DNA of 64,000 bases from Marinococcus luteus_A (GTDB taxonomy: Bacteria; Bacillota; Bacilli; Bacillales; Marinococcaceae): contig NZ_JAXRUV010000003.1 of NCBI RefSeq assembly GCF_034497705.1, forward strand, positions 241,811 through 305,810, read 5' to 3'. The notes under the pieces are model-generated. The model had not been told where the DNA came from and made no database searches. It saw only the letters and a list, made by a program, of their open reading frames with translations. Shown piece by piece: positions 41,923 to 50,084 of this stretch. The position numbers and the translations under genes were made by a program. The stretch's first letter is position 1. Each line of letters starts with the position of its first letter.

Positions 41923-42302
41923 TTCAAATCGCCTCTCCTTTAACGCATGTATTAGTGAGAAAACACTATTTTTATACTACACATTGGAGTTGGATCTTAC
42001 AAAATATTGGATTTTGAAAGTTGTAATCTCTATCAGCCGCTTTATGTAAATCAAGTGTGAATTGAGTAAGTGGCAAAGGGAAGAAGCGAGAATGAAAAAA
42101 CGTTTATGTTTCGGATGTACCAGTTTTAGCGTTAGTACATAACTAGTTAAGCCTTACCCGAGGAAAGAACTTTTATTATCCAAATCATAGAGGCTATCAT
42201 ACCGAGTGCTAGCTCCAAGAGAAGACAAATCATCCCCGGGGGGCCATGGAATTTAGGCTGTTAGCCGTCGCCCATAGTCTGCGTAAGAAAAAGGAAACCA
42301 TG
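41923..42302. other. Non-coding stretch
   Basis: No convincing gene. A 16-codon ORF near 42091 (MKKRLCFGCTSFSVST) has a GGGAAG upstream but nothing else in support. Confidence 0.3.
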
Positions 42303-42334
42303 AAAAAAGAAGCCGGAGAACCATCTCCAGCTTC
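42303..42334 (-). terminator. Terminator of the aldo-keto reductase remnant
   Basis: Read leftward, GAAGCTGGAG (from 42334) pairs with CTCCGGCTTC (to 42309) and runs into six Ts (42308-42303). Confidence 0.85.
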
Positions 42335-42391
42335 CGCTTCATGAACGATCATTCGCTTTTGAGACAGGCCATTGCTTCTTCTGATTATCGT

Positions 42392-43172
42392 CTAGCCGTA
42401 GAGCAGTGACATCTGTTCTTTCATATAATGCGTACCATTAACAACGTTCTTGGGGCTGACCTGATCGATACGTTCGAGTTCCTCCATCGTGAGAAGGATA
42501 TCAGTACCAGTCGCATTTTCCTCTAGGTACTTGATCCGCTTCGTACCCGGTATAGGCAGTGCTCCATTGGCTATCGTCCAGGCAATGGCTAATTGGGATG
42601 GCGTACAATTCTTCTCCATCGCAATCTCTTTAATCTTGTCCACAACCTCAATGTTCTTCCGGAAATTGTCTCCCTGGAACCGCGGCATACATCTGTGAAG
42701 TTCGCCGGAGATAAAGCCCCTGCTCAGTGGACTGTAGGCTACATGGGTAATCCCAAATTCTCTTACAGCAGGGAGTATCTCGTCTTCGATGTCACGGATC
42801 CAGAGCGAATACTCACTCTCAAGCACAGAGGTAGGATATTCGGCATGAGCGCGGCGAAGGAAAAAAGCGGAAGCCTCGGACAGATCGAGCACCCGAACCT
42901 TGCCTGCCTTGACTAAGTCTGCTATCGCTCCAAACGTTTTCTCTGTCGGGATTTGCGGAGCGACGCGGTGTTGGAAGTATAGATGGATGTTATCCTTATT
43001 CAAACGGCGAAGGCTATCTTCCGCTGCTTTCTTAACGTGATCCGGATGGCCGCTGATGCTCTCGTAATTGGGGGTGAGTGGGAACTTGGTAGCGATAATG
43101 GCTTGCTCGCGGCGCCCTTGAAGAGCACAGCCGAGCAGCTTTTCGTTATGTCCATTGCCGTATACGTCCGCG
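42392..43172 (-). pseudogene. Aldo/keto reductase, N-terminus deleted
   Basis: One open frame carries the AKR family from its first catalytic block to the end: ADVYGNGHNEKLLG (catalytic Asp and Tyr), AIIATKFPLTPN (Lys), NIHLYFQHRVAPQ (His), then VAYSPLSRGFISGEL, PSQLAIAWTIANGALPIPGT and the C-terminus. The first 45-50 residues are missing; instead the sequence joins a fragment of an OsmC gene at a GCGCGCG run (about 43168-43176), out of frame. A shorter product could start at TTG 43003 but would lack three of four catalytic residues. Pseudogene. Confidence 0.85.
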
Positions 43173-43406
43173 CGCCTTTGGCATCAAATTCGATGCCCGG
43201 CAAAATAAAATCGATTTCTTTGGCCATACAGTTGGCAATCGCATTTTCACAGCCGACTGGCGAAGCGAACAAGGGGTCTGGAGGGATTATTGGCACCTTC
43301 GTCGGTGCCTCCCATATCCCACTGGTTCATCAATCACAATTTTGTACTTTCCGGACGTGATTTCAGTATCCATACCTTTAGATAAGGCGCTAATGTGTTC
43401 GATCAT
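43173..43406 (-). pseudogene. OsmC-family protein, C-terminus deleted and frameshifted
   Basis: ATG 43406 gives MIEHISALSKGMDTEITSGK and YKIVIDEPVG. After an inserted base the reading is MGGTDEGANNPS, and after another shift DPLFASPVGCENAIANCMA and KEIDFILPGIEFDAKGA. This is the N-terminal half of an OsmC/Ohr-like thiol peroxidase family protein with the catalytic Cys in GCEN. It ends abruptly where the aldo-keto reductase fragment begins, so a deletion fused the two genes. Two frameshifts add to the damage. Confidence 0.78.
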
Positions 43407-43880
43407 AATAGCATCCCTACTGCATGGCATATTTTCTGATCATTAATGATGCTGTTTTTGCTTATAACCCTAGACCTTCTTGTTGAAATTGGGTGTGTAA
43501 GCTAGCTTACATTGAGCCCTTAGAATTAATAAAAATGGTTGGCTAATATATTATTTATCTGGGCCGGGATTTTGCCATCTTAGTTGAAGAGTCGGTTTGA
43601 CCTTCCTATTAGCTCATAGGGTTAGAAGTTTAAACGGTTGAATGAAATGGTATGGAGACAGGCATCTTCATTCACTCACTCGCGCCCTTGGTGAAGCTTT
43701 TTTCGCTAAAGTTTATTTTTCCCCTTTTTCGAAACTGATCTCCCAAATAATACTTAAACATAGTAAAGTGTTCTAAGATTTCTTCCTTAACCTTTTGGTT
43801 GAACGTCTAAATTTTCAGAGCGTAACAAACGCCTCCTTCGATGTGGCGCACACGTGTTTGGGCTTGATCAATGACGGGGT
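43407..43880. other. Non-coding stretch
   Basis: No supported gene on either strand. The sequence is AT-rich and partly repetitive in T, with no clear hairpin before the terminator-like stem at 43881. Confidence 0.35.
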
Positions 43881-43914
43881 CCAGTCTTTTGATTTTATGA
43901 AGGCTGGCTTTTTT
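43881..43914 (+). terminator. Terminator-like hairpin of an unassigned transcript
   Basis: CCAGTCTT (43881-43888) pairs with AAGGCTGG (43900-43907) with one G-U, then CTTTTTT. The preceding 80 nt hold short inverted repeats (CACACGTG, TTGATCAA), so a small RNA is possible, but nothing is recognisable. Confidence 0.5.
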
Positions 43915-44113
43915 ATTTATTTGCATGGTTAAAAATAAAATAAAACAGTAGAAAAGGGAATTTTTATAATAGTGGACGTCAATAATTCGCGATTAAGTTA
44001 ACGTTGGATGCCCAAGTTGATTACGGTATCGATAAATTCAGGGTTTCGTTTCATGATAATAACCTCCTACTAATGTCAATGAATGCTCTATGAAGAAAAA
44101 ATGACGTTTTCTT

Positions 44114-44290
44114 TCAGGCAGTGGGTGATTGCTGTTGCGTATGCTTGAAACAGGGGTGGGCGGACGGGGCCAAGGTGAGCGTGACCGTGGTCATCCATCC
44201 GTACCGGTAATAATCGTATTCATATCGGAATACGGTCAAAGACTGCCAAGGGCCCGGCTCAAAAGCGTCACTCACTCGCTTGGGATCCGT
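44114..44290 (-). pseudogene. Leftover C-terminus of a second GT8 glycosyltransferase
   Basis: Directly after the GT8 stop, in another frame, the sequence reads DPKRVSDAFEPGPWQSLTVF and RYEYDYYRYGWMTTVTLTLA. This repeats the end of the GT8 protein next door (DPASVHFNGPVKPW, then YKYEYTYYRHQWLSRVTLSS). It ends in TGA 44114-44116. A tandem GT8 duplicate was probably deleted down to its last 45 codons. Confidence 0.55.
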
Positions 44291-44300
44291 TAGGCGGCGC

Positions 44301-45143
44301 TCAGACGGGCGATGAAAGGGTGACCCGGGAGAGCCACTGGTGGCGGTAATAGGTGTATTCGTACTTGTACGGATGAGGGCAGTAAGCGTGCCAGGGCTTC
44401 ACGGGTCCATTAAAATGGACCGAAGCCGGATCCTTAAGAGCTTCCACCACGCGGTCCCCATAGGCATGAGCGGGCAGCGGCTGGGTAAACAGGTCCGTGG
44501 TGGTGTTCCAGCGGGGATGCCACCACCACTGGTCCGAATATGTCAAGGTGTGCAGGCTGTCCGCAAACGTGCTTCCGTGGGTGGTCATATGCGTGGACAG
44601 GGAGGTGGACAGATATCGGGCTTTCCACTGCAGGACGTTGATCATCACTAGGCCCGGATCCAGGGCCCCGTGAGCCCGCGGCAGACCCAGGGCGGACGCC
44701 CGTTCAGCATCGGGACGCGGTTCGGCTACAGCTACCGCTCTGTCGCCCAGGGGTTCCTCCCACAATGTGGTAATGTCGGTACGGATCAGTGTGTCGCTGT
44801 CCAGATACAACAACCGGTCCACGTCCTCCCCCATCAGGTACGGAAGCAGCAGCCGGTACGAAGCGGCCCGGGAGATGTGGCGGTAATGCTCGAGATCGGC
44901 CCAGTACCGCTCGGAGTAAAAATCCCACTCGTCGGGGATCAGACGGAGGGTGGTGTCAAAATGTTGAGCGAGCTGTTCCAAGTAGCATTTGTCTTTAAGC
45001 GACAGGCCACCGTCGACGATGCAAAAAACCAAACGCTCGGGCTGCGTGGTGTTCGTCAGCAGAGACGTCATGGCGACGCCCAGGGCATCGCCATTTTGAT
45101 GATCGGCGACCGAAGCAATGGTGTAAGTCGTGGTCATTTTCAT
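44301..45143 (-). CDS. GT8-family glycosyltransferase
   Basis: This 280-residue glycosyltransferase of the LgtC/GT8 type has an N-terminal nucleotide-sugar fold (TIASVADHQNGDALGVAMTS). The metal-binding DxD is DSD (Asp115, Asp117) in LLYLDSDTLI, followed by VAVAEPRPDA and a product-site motif VHFNGPVKPWH. It would transfer glucose or galactose from the UDP sugar to a surface acceptor in the cytoplasm. Its base composition is GC-richer than the flanks, suggesting transfer. AAAGGAG precedes the ATG. It is the last intact gene of a leftward block of unrecognised proteins. Confidence 0.85.
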   Translation of the reverse strand: MKMTTTYTIASVADHQNGDALGVAMTSLLTNTTQPERLVFCIVDGGLSLKDKCYLEQLAQHFDTTLRLIPDEWDFYSERYWADLEHYRHISRAASYRLLLPYLMGEDVDRLLYLDSDTLIRTDITTLWEEPLGDRAVAVAEPRPDAERASALGLPRAHGALDPGLVMINVLQWKARYLSTSLSTHMTTHGSTFADSLHTLTYSDQWWWHPRWNTTTDLFTQPLPAHAYGDRVVEALKDPASVHFNGPVKPWHAYCPHPYKYEYTYYRHQWLSRVTLSSPV

Positions 45144-45216
45144 AAGTGCTCCTTTCCGGCTGCCGATCGGCAGCCATGCACGTGATAAGGTTTAAGAACA
45201 GGTGCTTGCCATGCAG

Positions 45217-45540
45217 CTACATGAGCGGAAAAACGCTGGAGGCGATGTAATAGGTGATGACTTTATCTGCTACCGGCAGGGACAAAGAGGGAGCGAGGGG
45301 AAATATTTCGATCGCGACCACCTTTCTTACTGCCTTCTGATATTCGATTTCATCCCCCAACTCAAACCAATAAGCCGGATCAATCTCCGCCAGGCTTTCT
45401 TCCTGAAACTCCGGGGTGCAGCCAATAAACCACAGGTGATTTGGCTGCGCAGTACGCGCTGCCCCATGGATGAAGCGCACTAGCGTTTATGGATCTGCCG
45501 GCAATGAGTCAATCGGAGGCTTCCCGTCTGTGACACCCAT
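45217..45540 (-). pseudogene. Unrecognised protein interrupted by TAA
   Basis: ATG 45540 has a near-perfect AAGGAGGAGG site and encodes MGVTDGKPPIDSLPADP, then TAA (45487-45489). The same frame continues TLVRFIHGAARTAQPNHLWF, IDPAYWFELGDEIEYQKAV and ends ASSVFPLM at 45217, about 107 codons in total. The part after the stop has no own ribosome site (GTG 45480). It looks like a recently broken gene. No family recognised. Confidence 0.55.
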
Positions 45541-46015
45541 CGAACCTCCTCCTTCTCATGGCGTTTGCGACCCACGCGCTAGAATAGCTGCCCCTGGTGC
45601 TGATACGGGACACCGAAGGTCGGGTTCGCTGACGAAGCAGCTGATACTGACGAAACATTCCACAGGCCCATATTTTCACGTCTTCGGCGGTTTGACGGTC
45701 CTTCGGCAGTGGGGCGATGGCCGTCGCACCGTAAAAATAGCGTTTGATCTGTTTATCCGCATGGAGCGCCGGCGCTCCAAGGACAATATAGGCGGCATGG
45801 TTTAAAATAGCCGGCAGGGGGTCGTCGGCGAACAGGGTGTATTCCTGCCATTCATGCGGATCGAAACAGTACATGTAAAACGGCAGCAGAACAGCAATTT
45901 CGTTGCTTCGATGGGCTGCCTCCAGCAGGGCTTCGGGATTGGGAGGCAGCCGTCCGTTTGTAGCCTGAATCATTTCTGCCGAAACGGCGTGCTTGAATAC
46001 ATTTCTCATCATCAT
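45509..46015 (-). CDS. Unrecognised protein of the GT8 cluster
   Basis: This 168-residue protein starts MMMRNVFKHAVSAEMIQATN behind AAAGGAGT. The middle is rich in aromatic residues (FYMYCFDPHEWQEYTLFADD, AAYIVLGAPALHADKQIK). After about residue 130 the composition changes to arginine/serine-rich (RQRTRPSVSRISTRG...), so a frameshift near the end is possible. It overlaps the next start (45540) by 32 bp, and the preceding 28-residue ORF ends 75 bp upstream. No membrane span and no known motif. Confidence 0.5.
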   Translation of the reverse strand: MMMRNVFKHAVSAEMIQATNGRLPPNPEALLEAAHRSNEIAVLLPFYMYCFDPHEWQEYTLFADDPLPAILNHAAYIVLGAPALHADKQIKRYFYGATAIAPLPKDRQTAEDVKIWACGMFRQYQLLRQRTRPSVSRISTRGSYSSAWVANAMRRRRFDGCHRREASD

Positions 46016-46089
46016 ACTCCTTTAATCTTTAATAGCAGGGTGGGTCAACAAGTAAATCATGGGATTATAAAAGTGTCCTGGCAGCGTTA

Positions 46090-46176
46090 TTATTTCTGGC
46101 GCTGCCAGCGGCCGGGATCCGCAATGATCGTCCAACAAAACAATCCATATACTATGATAATCAGCACGGTACTCAT
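46090..46176 (-). CDS. 28-residue membrane peptide
   Basis: ATG 46176 behind AAGGGAGG encodes MSTVLIIIVYGLFCWTIIAD and PGRWQRQK, a single helix with a basic C-terminal tail. Its ATG overlaps the TGA (46173-46175) that closes the upstream frame, the ATGA coupling of operons. Function unknown. Confidence 0.5.
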   Translation of the reverse strand: MSTVLIIIVYGLFCWTIIADPGRWQRQK

Positions 46177-46451
46177 CGGCGGAGACCTCCCTTGGTGGTG
46201 ATAAACGCATAATGGAACGAAGCCACCCATTGCCGGCAGTATCTCTCCCATAAAGGAACAAGAGCTTCGGCTCCCGGAAGAAACTACACAGGGGTGCCGA
46301 CCACCGTAAACGGGTAAAACGAATAAAACAGATGATCCGATCTGGTATACGAGGCCACCCATTGGCCTTCCGGGTAATATGCGAGCTCGAGCGTTGTTCC
46401 GAAAATGATGATATTTCCGTGAAGCGTGTATCCGAAGGTACAAGCAGCCAT
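46173..46451 (-). pseudogene. Unrecognised protein interrupted by TAG
   Basis: ATG 46451 behind AAAGGAG encodes MAACTFGYTLHGNIIIFGTT, PEGQWVASYTRSDHLFYSFY and TVVGTPV, then TAG (46284-46286). The same frame goes on FLPGAEALVPLWERYCRQWV and ends in TGA 46173, overlapping the next ATG. That overlap suggests the original gene had 92 codons. The present product has 55 residues. QWVAS occurs on both sides of the stop. No family recognised. Confidence 0.55.
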
Positions 46452-46475
46452 GCACGAATGCTCCTTTCTGAACGC

Positions 46476-46511
46476 AAAAAAGCCATACCTTCCCGAGGAG
46501 GAAGGTATGGC
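46476..46511 (-). terminator. Leader terminator/attenuator of the GT8 cluster
   Basis: GCCATACCTTCC (46482-46493) and its perfect complement 46500-46511 form a 12-bp stem. Read leftward it is followed by six Ts and, only about 20 bp later, by the first gene of the cluster (start 46451). It either ends an upstream transcript or attenuates the cluster. Confidence 0.8.
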
Positions 46512-46517
46512 CCGAAA

Positions 46518-47110
46518 ATAGCTTTTTCTCTTTTTTCTTAGCCATAAGGTTATTGAATGGAACGTTTTAGAGGAACAATCTTTCTATGATGTTTCATGGG
46601 TAGGAAGACGTTAACCAATGCAGCTGTCACCTATTGGGCGGCCAAGGACAAAGCAAATGGCCATAGCAAGCAATCGACACTATCTTCCGCCAGGGGAAGA
46701 AACAGATTGAATAAAGACCAATAGCGAATATATAAACATTATAATAGAACCAGTGACTTAAGGGTTATATGATTACCATTATAATTGTATAAAAGGGAAT
46801 TTCAACCATACTTAAGTCCTGAAATTATATTTGTGACTAAATACGCACAAAACATAGAGGTTTTATTTGGAGCATAAGTTTCTTTGAAGACTAGCCATTT
46901 CAGGACTATTACCCGTTTTCGGTAATTTTTCTGACTTAAGAGTCCGATTTTTTATAAGAGTTGAAAGATAAAATCAATATCGTTATGTTTTGGTTATTAG
47001 CTGTTAATCAGAAACTTGTATAGATGAATTAATTGGATAAGAAGAAAAAAGAGAATTTTTATGTGGCCTTTTCAAGATATAAAAGGTGTTACACGGGTAT
47101 CTTTTATTCG
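46518..47110. other. Long non-coding stretch
   Basis: AT-rich sequence with no supported gene on either strand. Short ORFs here have neither ribosome sites nor recognisable content. Confidence 0.35.
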
Positions 47111-47215
47111 AGGGAGGACCGAAACGTCTAGCGAGCGAATCGCCCTCTCAGGGGATGGTCTTGCCTAGAACGATTAGAAGCGCTTCCTGCCGGCATAGGA
47201 AGCGCTTTGTTCTAA
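47111..47215 (+). ncRNA. Candidate structured RNA ending in a hairpin
   Basis: GGGAGGACC (47112-47120) can pair with GGTCTTGCC (47157-47165; one mismatch, one G-U), enclosing two small hairpins (GCGA-GCGAA-TCGC and CCCT-CTC-AGGG): a compact three-way junction. It is followed by a strong stem AAGCGCTTCC (47178-47187) / GGAAGCGCTT (47198-47207) and TGTTCT. I do not recognise a known riboswitch. The DUF2294 gene begins 310 bp downstream, so a stand-alone RNA or leader are both possible. Confidence 0.4.
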
Positions 47216-47526
47216 GTAGAAGCCACCATTCTTTGTGCCTTCCATCCTTTATGATACGCTGCTGAATGGAGGATTAATATAGAGTAATAGGCTGAAACAT
47301 TTGGAAATTACCTGTTGGACATACGAATATTGTTTTTTACTCCCTGTAAAAGTTGGAGCTTTCGCCGGCAAAATAGCGACGTTTGTTACCGTAAAGAGCT
47401 AATAGAACTTGTGGAGAATGGACAGTAGGTCTCAATTTTCAGAAAATACATATATCAAAAGCTCCTTGGCTAGTACCATGGTACGTAAGAAAGCAAACTC
47501 TAAAGGTTGAACGTAAAGGAGATTTT
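47216..47526. other. Upstream region of the DUF2294 gene
   Basis: No gene seen. It should hold the promoter of the next gene, but I could not choose a convincing -35/-10 pair. Confidence 0.3.
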
Positions 47527-48225
47527 ATGGAACAACAACAAACTGAAGCCCAGATGATTGCGGCGTATACCGGCAAAGCATTAAGGGATCATTTTGGCAA
47601 AGGACCGGTGAACGTGCATGTCTCTCTGAAGCGCCCGTTTATCATCCTGTACGTGAAAGATTTTTTAATGCCAATGGAAACGATTTTGCTGAAGCAACAG
47701 GAAGAACAGCATGTGGCGAAAGCAAGGGAACGCATTATGGAGGAATTGTGTCCCGGGATTCAGCCGGATCTCGAAGAGATGATTAATGGTACGATTAAAG
47801 AATGGTATTTTGACTGGAATTTCGAAGCGCGCAGCGGCATGATCTGGGCTGTCCTCGAGGAGGAGCCGGCAGCCACTTTTTCCTGGCCGGGGCAGCTTAG
47901 TCAGCGGACGTTCGAACGAAAAGTGGTCAATCTCAGCACGAAAGGACAGAAAGAGCCGGACTATACGAAAGCATTTTGGATCGATGAGCGGACCATTGTG
48001 GTTTACCGCTCCGGGGTCTTTGTTGAAATTGAACAGGAACTCATTCACGCCGGGTTCCAGGAACAGTTAAAAATTGCCAAACGGCCGATGGAACGGCGTC
48101 TGTTTCAACAGGAGCATATGGCACCGATTCTGCAGAGAAAAATCCTGGAGATCTTCCTGGATTGGGATTTTGCAGGAGATAAAGGATACATGGTTCTGGC
48201 GCTGGAGCCCGTAAAGAAGAGGTAA
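47527..48225 (+). CDS. Tandem DUF2294-domain protein
   Basis: This 232-residue protein is made of two similar halves. Residues about 8-112 contain GPVNVHVSLKRPFIILYVKD, ETILLKQQEEQHVAKARERI and EWYFDWNFEARSGMIWAVLE. Residues about 130-230 contain KAFWIDERTIVVYRSGVFVE, ERRLFQQEHMAPILQRKILE and LDWDFAGDKGYMVLALEP. Both follow the DUF2294 pattern, often seen near inorganic-carbon and sodium-linked genes, without a known mechanism. AAAGGAG precedes the ATG. It is soluble, monocistronic, and closed by a terminator. Confidence 0.78.
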   Translation: MEQQQTEAQMIAAYTGKALRDHFGKGPVNVHVSLKRPFIILYVKDFLMPMETILLKQQEEQHVAKARERIMEELCPGIQPDLEEMINGTIKEWYFDWNFEARSGMIWAVLEEEPAATFSWPGQLSQRTFERKVVNLSTKGQKEPDYTKAFWIDERTIVVYRSGVFVEIEQELIHAGFQEQLKIAKRPMERRLFQQEHMAPILQRKILEIFLDWDFAGDKGYMVLALEPVKKR

Positions 48226-48286
48226 CTTCTTGGCTAATTTTGACATGTTTCGGGAACCGAACGCGGGTGGAAAAATGCATGACAGT

Positions 48287-48325
48287 AACCGAAAAGGGGC
48301 TAGTTTTTTCCTTTTCGGTTTTTTT
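48287..48325 (+). terminator. Terminator of the DUF2294 gene
   Basis: AACCGAAAAGG (48287-48297) pairs with CCTTTTCGGTT (48310-48320), followed by more Ts. Confidence 0.88.
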
Positions 48326-48521
48326 GTTTTATAGCAGGAATATGAAGGAATATAATGGAAATAAACTTATTAGGCGGAGAGCCAGGATATTACGCTTTTT
48401 TATTAAACATCAAGAGATCGTTGTTTGAAAGGTTATGCGTTTGATCCTGTTGGACTGTGCGCCCCAACCGCGGGCACTACTGCTTGCCTGCTATTTAACG
48501 TATCATGAAGGGAGATAAAGC

Positions 48522-48737
48522 ATGTTTAAAATTATCATAACGTTAACAAATGGTCGTGAAATGTCGTACAAAGTATCCGACGAAGAGGAAGCTCTGGAAA
48601 CGTATTTTGATATCCAGCAGGCCATGACAGCAGTAGGTCAAAAGCGTAACCATGAAGTATTGTCGTTAGGAGATTCCTTACTCGTCCGCTCCGATGCCAT
48701 TATAGGTTGTGAACTCAAGGGACCGCGAACCGAATGA
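48522..48737 (+). CDS. Small hypothetical cytoplasmic protein
   Basis: This 71-residue protein starts MFKIIITLTNGREMSYKVSD and contains EEALETYFDIQQAMTAVGQK and a C-terminal beta-type stretch SLLVRSDAIIGCELKG. This is the makeup of a small alpha/beta domain. GAAGGGAG lies upstream of the ATG. It is followed by the broken oxidoreductase gene on the other strand. No family recognised. Confidence 0.6.
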   Translation: MFKIIITLTNGREMSYKVSDEEEALETYFDIQQAMTAVGQKRNHEVLSLGDSLLVRSDAIIGCELKGPRTE

Positions 48738-48946
48738 TCGTATCCAGCCAGACACAAAAAGGAGAAAATAGAAGCGCATGATATGCCGCAGATTTATAAA
48801 TGAACCAGCAAAGTAACTTTTCAACATTTTTTAGGTGTTGCGTTTAATATTACAATTCAAGACACGAAAAGAAGAAGAGAGAGTCAACGAAGTTCTCTGG
48901 TTACAGGTTATGATAGGCGAACTGCTTCTAATGATATTGCTGGCAT

Positions 48947-49635
48947 TTAAAAGGCAGGAGAGGGGATCAATGTGATGACGACGCTTCCATGTTTATGGCC
49001 GGTTTCCACGTAACTGTGAGCCGTAGCAACTTGCTATTGGGTGTAATCGATCATCTGGCCCCCAAAGATGTTACAAGCTCTGCATGATTGGTGCTGCAGA
49101 CGCCAGTAACATCTGTACCAAAGGCTTTTGCCAACTGAACGGCATAGGTGCTGAGCGCTCCTGAAGCGCCGTTAATAAGCACTTTTTGGCCTTCTTTAAT
49201 ACGTCCTTTATCCCGCAGAAAAAATAAAGAGGTAGTAGCACCGAAAGGTACAGAAGCCGCTTCCTCAAATGTCATGTTACCGGGCTTAGCGACGATGGCT
49301 CCCTTTTCTTTCACACACATATTCGGCATTGGCGTTCAACTTCACGCCTGTGCCGCAAAGGATTGCCTCTCCCTGTTGAAAAGATGTTACATTTTATCCG
49401 GTAGCTTCCACCTCACCAGAAAACTCCGAGCCACTATTCCAGCTTTAGGCTTTTTCAGGCCGTAGAAGAACCTGACAGGAAACGGATCCGCTTTCCGCAC
49501 CTTGCAGTCTCCGGACGTCTCTGTGGTTGCATGCACTTTCACCAGTACTTCATCATCCTTGGGAACGGGTTGTTCTACTTCTGTAACCTCCATAACCTCC
49601 GGGGGACCATACGTTTTATGCACGCTGGCTTTCAT
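48947..49635 (-). pseudogene. MDR-family quinone oxidoreductase with internal deletion
   Basis: The N-terminus MKASVHKTYGPPEVMEVTEV...FFYGLKKPKAG reads well from ATG 49635. Frameshifts near 49390-49440 follow, then AIVAKPGNMTFEEAASVPFG, QKVLINGASGALSTYAVQLA and SLGA. The remainder of the Rossmann domain is missing: MIDYTQ is followed directly by the family C-terminus AHSYVETGHKHGSVVITL, with stops between. About 90-100 codons are lost. It resembles YogA/QorA-type NADPH:quinone reductases and is not functional. Confidence 0.8.
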
Positions 49636-50064
49636 AGAGAAAACCTCCCTTCTTCACTTTTTCGTGACCGTGAACAAATTGTTCCGATTTAAATTTTGGA
49701 ATATTCAGACTTATACAGATATAACACTATACCTATATGTTATTTTTAGCAAATTTTGCTAACATTTGGCTTCAAAAACATTATTACCGCTCTGGACGAT
49801 GGAATAGAAGAGGGGGCCATGTTTGTTCTTTTTCACTCATAACATTACATGAATGGTGCATGTTTATAAAACTACTATGGATGAACTGCTTATTACTTGG
49901 ATGATTAGAGATCACTATATGAATTGCTTCCTGGCATTCTTCTGTTTGACCGCTTTTGATGAAGTATAAAAACGTCAGGATAATTATTTCATTCCATTTT
50001 TCTATCGATATGGTCGGTATATGAAAGTTATAAATTCATTCACAAAACATGTTGCAAATATAAA
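49636..50064. other. Non-coding stretch
   Basis: No gene seen between the broken oxidoreductase and the lactate-permease control region. AT-rich, no clear hairpins. Confidence 0.35.
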
Positions 50065-50078
50065 TGTAAGCGGTTACT
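50065..50078. promoter_or_regulatory. CcpA cre site of the lactate permease
   Basis: TGTAAGCGGTTACT matches 13 of 14 positions of the cre consensus TGWAANCGNTNWCA, about 93 bp upstream of the permease start. Confidence 0.75.
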
Positions 50079-50084
50079 ATATGA

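Noticed and set aside
42983..43360. Rightward frame of 125 codons
   Set aside because: It is antisense to the OsmC/aldo-keto reductase remnant, whose family motifs are clear on the other strand.
43800..43925. Possible fourth copy of the C-rich RNA element
   Set aside because: CGTAACA and CGCCT words and a terminal hairpin are shared, but the GGGAG/CTCCC hairpin and CCCTTA loop are absent.
43998..44054. 18-codon leftward ORF behind GGAGG (MKRNPEFIDTVINLGIQR)
   Set aside because: A good ribosome site but no further support; more likely the start of a deleted gene than a functional peptide.
44340..45185. Long rightward frames across the GT8 gene
   Set aside because: Antisense shadows of a GC-richer gene; the GT8 motifs are on the other strand.
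46090..46545. Leftward 151-codon frame starting MAKKKEKK
   Set aside because: It crosses the attenuator hairpin and overlaps the better-supported 46451 frame; only its last 28 codons, with their own ribosome site, are kept.
48240..48428. Rightward 62-codon frame
   Set aside because: It runs through the terminator of the DUF2294 gene and has no ribosome site.
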